Source: JBCBSZ01 sp039197885 (GTDB taxonomy: Bacteria; Actinomycetota; Acidimicrobiia; Acidimicrobiales; Poriferisodalaceae). Taken from it: a stretch of 6,850 nt of DNA. The stretch covers positions 1-6,850 of the forward strand of contig JBCCTY010000224.1 in the NCBI GenBank assembly GCA_039197885.1, read 5' to 3'. The notes below the pieces were generated by a model. The model worked only from the letters and a program-made list of their open reading frames with translations. It had not been told where the DNA came from and searched no databases. This document shows positions 5,283 through 6,850 of this stretch, piece by piece. How positions within the stretch are numbered: the stretch's first letter is position 1; every line of letters begins with the position of its first letter. The position numbers and the translations under genes were made by a program.

Positions 5283-5753
5283 GTGGAGCGGGTGTTCCGG
5301 GGACCGACGACCAGCCTGCGCGACCTCCTCATCGGCCTCGTGGTTGCGATTGCCTGGGCGAGGTTCATCGGCGCTTCCAATGCCGTCGATGTCGTGGTCA
5401 GCGGGTCGATCTTCCTGTCTCCAGCCGCTGCGAGCCTGGTCTCACGCGTCCGCGTCGGCCGAGCGGAGCTCACGAGTCGTGGGGTCGTTCGTCGTCGGCG
5501 GATCGCCTTGGACGACATCCGGCAGGTCGGCGCCGACGATGGGGTCGTCATCCTCATCGTCGCGACGACGTCGGGTGAGCGCGAGATCCGTCTGCCCGCC
5601 GTCGCTGATGCCGAGGAGCTCGAGCGGCTGCTCCGAGATCGGGCGGGTCGCCGCCGGATCGGACCGCCATCGTCGCTCGCGGCATCGGACATCGTCATCC
5701 GCCAGGGCGGGCTGGTCCGGAGGTGGTCGGGCCAGGCGACCTACCGGTTCTGA
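5283..5753 (+). CDS. Small membrane protein with PH-like domain, paralogue 2 (Cfp6-like)
   Basis: The 156-residue product shares the architecture of the preceding gene. It has two predicted membrane helices (about 13-29 and 35-53), then a PH-like domain with the characteristic GRAELTSRGVVRRRRIALDDI (59-79, quoted to show the arginine-rich strand before the conserved acidic-Ile turn). Next come VVILIVATTSGEREIRLPAV (88-107) and a helix EELERLLRDR (111-120). The tail DIVIRQGGLVRRWSG (136-150) matches paralogue 1 at 10 of 14 positions in the core motif, and LPAVADAEELERLL matches LPAVSDTDGLERAL at 9 of 14. Elsewhere identity is low, so the duplication is old. Start GTG 5283 has a TACGGT hexamer seven bases upstream and no Shine-Dalgarno. 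The stop is 10 bases from that of the convergent kinase gene. Function unknown. Confidence 0.85.
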   Translation: MERVFRGPTTSLRDLLIGLVVAIAWARFIGASNAVDVVVSGSIFLSPAAASLVSRVRVGRAELTSRGVVRRRRIALDDIRQVGADDGVVILIVATTSGEREIRLPAVADAEELERLLRDRAGRRRIGPPSSLAASDIVIRQGGLVRRWSGQATYRF

Positions 5754-5760
5754 GGTCGGC

Positions 5761-5776
5761 CGGTCAGGCCTGACCG
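5761..5776. repeat. 16-base perfect palindrome at the convergent gene junction
   Basis: CGGTCAGGCCTGACCG is identical to its reverse complement. It covers the last codons and stop of the ABC1 kinase gene and begins 8 bases after the stop of PH paralogue 2. As RNA it can form a six-pair stem with a GGCC loop, from either strand. It lacks a T-tract, so it may be a weak bidirectional terminator, a protein-binding site, or coincidence of coding sequence. Confidence 0.4.
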
Positions 5777-6849
5777 CCCATGCGCTTGAGGATCAGCTCC
5801 CGACGGGCCTTGAGCTCGTTGTAGGAGATCGAGTCGACCTCGGGGTCGAGGCCCCACGACGCCTTCACGCCGTCGAGGTCGATCTGGTCCTCGGAGAGCG
5901 CGACGCCGGTGTCGGCGAGGAGCTTGTCGCCGTGCGACATCGCGAAGTGCATGGCGATGTGCTGGACCTCGGCGAGCAGGTCGACGTCGGGAGCGAGCTG
6001 CTCGATCATCGACGACAGGAAGATCATGTTCTTCACGAAGAGCATGAGGTCCTTCGGCATCCGTGCGCCGTAGCCGAGGAGCGCCTTCACGACCCGCTGG
6101 ACCTCGGTGAGCAGCTCGTCCTGGGACAACGTCGTCGGATCGATCGGCGGGCGATCGAGACCGAGGTCGGAGATCACGGCGTCGAGATCGACGTCACGGG
6201 GAAGCGCACCGAGGTCACGAAAGGCGGCCATCTGCGTCTTCACGTCGTTGGCGGTGGCCCCGACCATCATCCGCAGGAAGGCTCGGCGCCGCCGCTCGTC
6301 GAAGCGGGCGGTGATGCCGAAGTCGAGCAGCGCGACCTTGCCGTCGGGCTGGACGAACAGGTTCCCGCCGTGGAAGTCGCCGTGGAAGATCCCGTGGAGC
6401 GTCGCCGACTCGAGGAAGGCGATCATGACGTTGCGGACGACCCGGTGCGTGTCGACACCTGCGTCCCGGATGGCGGAGACGTCCTCGAAGCGGAAGCCGT
6501 CGACCTGTTCCATCACGAGCACCCGCTCCGTCACGAGCTCGGGATGCGGGCGGGGGACGACCCAGTCGGTCTGGCCGAGCTCGCGCAGCACGCCGGCGAC
6601 GTCGAGGAGGTTCTCGGCCTCCAACCGGAAGTCGAGCTCCTCGACGATCGTCTCGGCGAACAGCTCGACGAGCGCGGGCGGGTTGGCGAGGGCCGTGACG
6701 GGGATGCGACCGATCAGCATGGGCGCCAGCCACGACAGCACCTCGAGATCGCTGCGCACCCGCTGCTGGACCGTCGAACGCTGCACCTTGACGACCACGG
6801 GCGTGCCGTCGCGGAGTCGGGCTCGGTGGACCTGGGCGATCGAGGCCGC
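5764..6849 (-). CDS. ABC1/UbiB/AarF-family atypical kinase (5' partial)
   Basis: The gene enters from the right edge; 361 codons plus stop are visible. The first readable residues are AASIAQVHRARLRDGTPVVV, the conserved alanine-rich loop and QVH helix of the family, so the true start is beyond the window and the GTG at 6796-6798 is an internal valine. Then come the ATP-binding Lys21 in VVVKVQR, the acidic helix ETIVEELDFRLEAENL (66-81), the catalytic HGDFHGGNLF (156-165; HGD Asp158, Asn163) and the metal-binding LLDFGITARFD (174-184). Family members are ATPases or small-molecule kinases supporting quinone or isoprenoid lipid metabolism; with no ubiquinone in actinobacteria, a menaquinone or other lipid link is inferred only. 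After the kinase core the C-terminus is charged (ELKARRELILKRMGGQA) with no evident membrane helices, unlike proteobacterial UbiB. The N-terminal KxGQ motif cannot be checked here. Confidence 0.94.
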   Translation of the reverse strand, partial: AASIAQVHRARLRDGTPVVVKVQRSTVQQRVRSDLEVLSWLAPMLIGRIPVTALANPPALVELFAETIVEELDFRLEAENLLDVAGVLRELGQTDWVVPRPHPELVTERVLVMEQVDGFRFEDVSAIRDAGVDTHRVVRNVMIAFLESATLHGIFHGDFHGGNLFVQPDGKVALLDFGITARFDERRRRAFLRMMVGATANDVKTQMAAFRDLGALPRDVDLDAVISDLGLDRPPIDPTTLSQDELLTEVQRVVKALLGYGARMPKDLMLFVKNMIFLSSMIEQLAPDVDLLAEVQHIAMHFAMSHGDKLLADTGVALSEDQIDLDGVKASWGLDPEVDSISYNELKARRELILKRMGGQA

Positions 6850-6850
6850 G

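Noticed and set aside
3679..5753. HNH plus PH membrane proteins as a defence system
   Set aside because: No NTPase, sensor, methylase or other effector partner is visible. DUF222-HNH proteins are common chromosomal genes, so adjacency alone does not support a defence claim.
6796..6798. GTG as the start of the ABC1 kinase
   Set aside because: Upstream in-frame codons encode the conserved ASIAQVH loop, so the gene continues off the window edge.

Overview
The window is a gene-dense, GC-rich stretch of bacterial chromosome (roughly 70 % G+C by eye) with the gene content of an actinobacterium. The main pointers are a full-length NucS mismatch endonuclease, a DUF222/HNH protein of the 13E12-repeat type, a steroid/fatty-acid-type MaoC hydratase, Cfp6-like PH-domain membrane proteins, frequent GTG starts and almost no Shine-Dalgarno sequences. 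A deep-branching, uncultured-type lineage such as Acidimicrobiia would fit, but that is an inference from style and not a placement.

Layout: (1) 1-1998, plus strand: the last codons of an unidentified gene overlap the start of a MaoC-type enoyl-CoA hydratase, which overlaps by 22 bases an unrecognised 367-residue lipoprotein. The three reading frames look like one translationally coupled unit. (2) 2023-3602, minus strand: a three-gene unit in the order DinB-like protein, ABM-fold putative monooxygenase, NucS, with 11-base and 3-base gaps. It converges on the lipoprotein gene. (3) 3603-3678: a divergent intergenic region with candidate promoters for both directions. (4) 3679-5753, plus strand: the DUF222/HNH protein, then two small tandem paralogues, each with two predicted membrane helices, a PH-like domain and a shared C-terminal QGGL-RRW motif. 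(5) 5764 to the right edge, minus strand: an ABC1/UbiB/AarF-family atypical kinase whose N-terminus lies outside the window.

The most interesting signal is in the gene starts. Four genes (ABM, HNH and both PH paralogues) have a TANNNT hexamer ending 7-9 bases before the start codon and no Shine-Dalgarno sequence. A fifth (DinB) has a good -35 and a weak -10 placed so that transcription would begin on the A of its ATG. This points to leaderless transcription. In one case the -10 hexamer contains the stop codon of the gene before it, and in another the promoter appears to have been duplicated along with the gene.

I see no RNA genes, CRISPR arrays, insertion sequences or prophage genes. No stretch over 300 bases lacks a gene. 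I found no clear evidence of a new multi-gene defence or biosynthetic system; the tandem PH pair, the lipoprotein and the DinB-ABM-NucS unit are the parts least explained by known biology.
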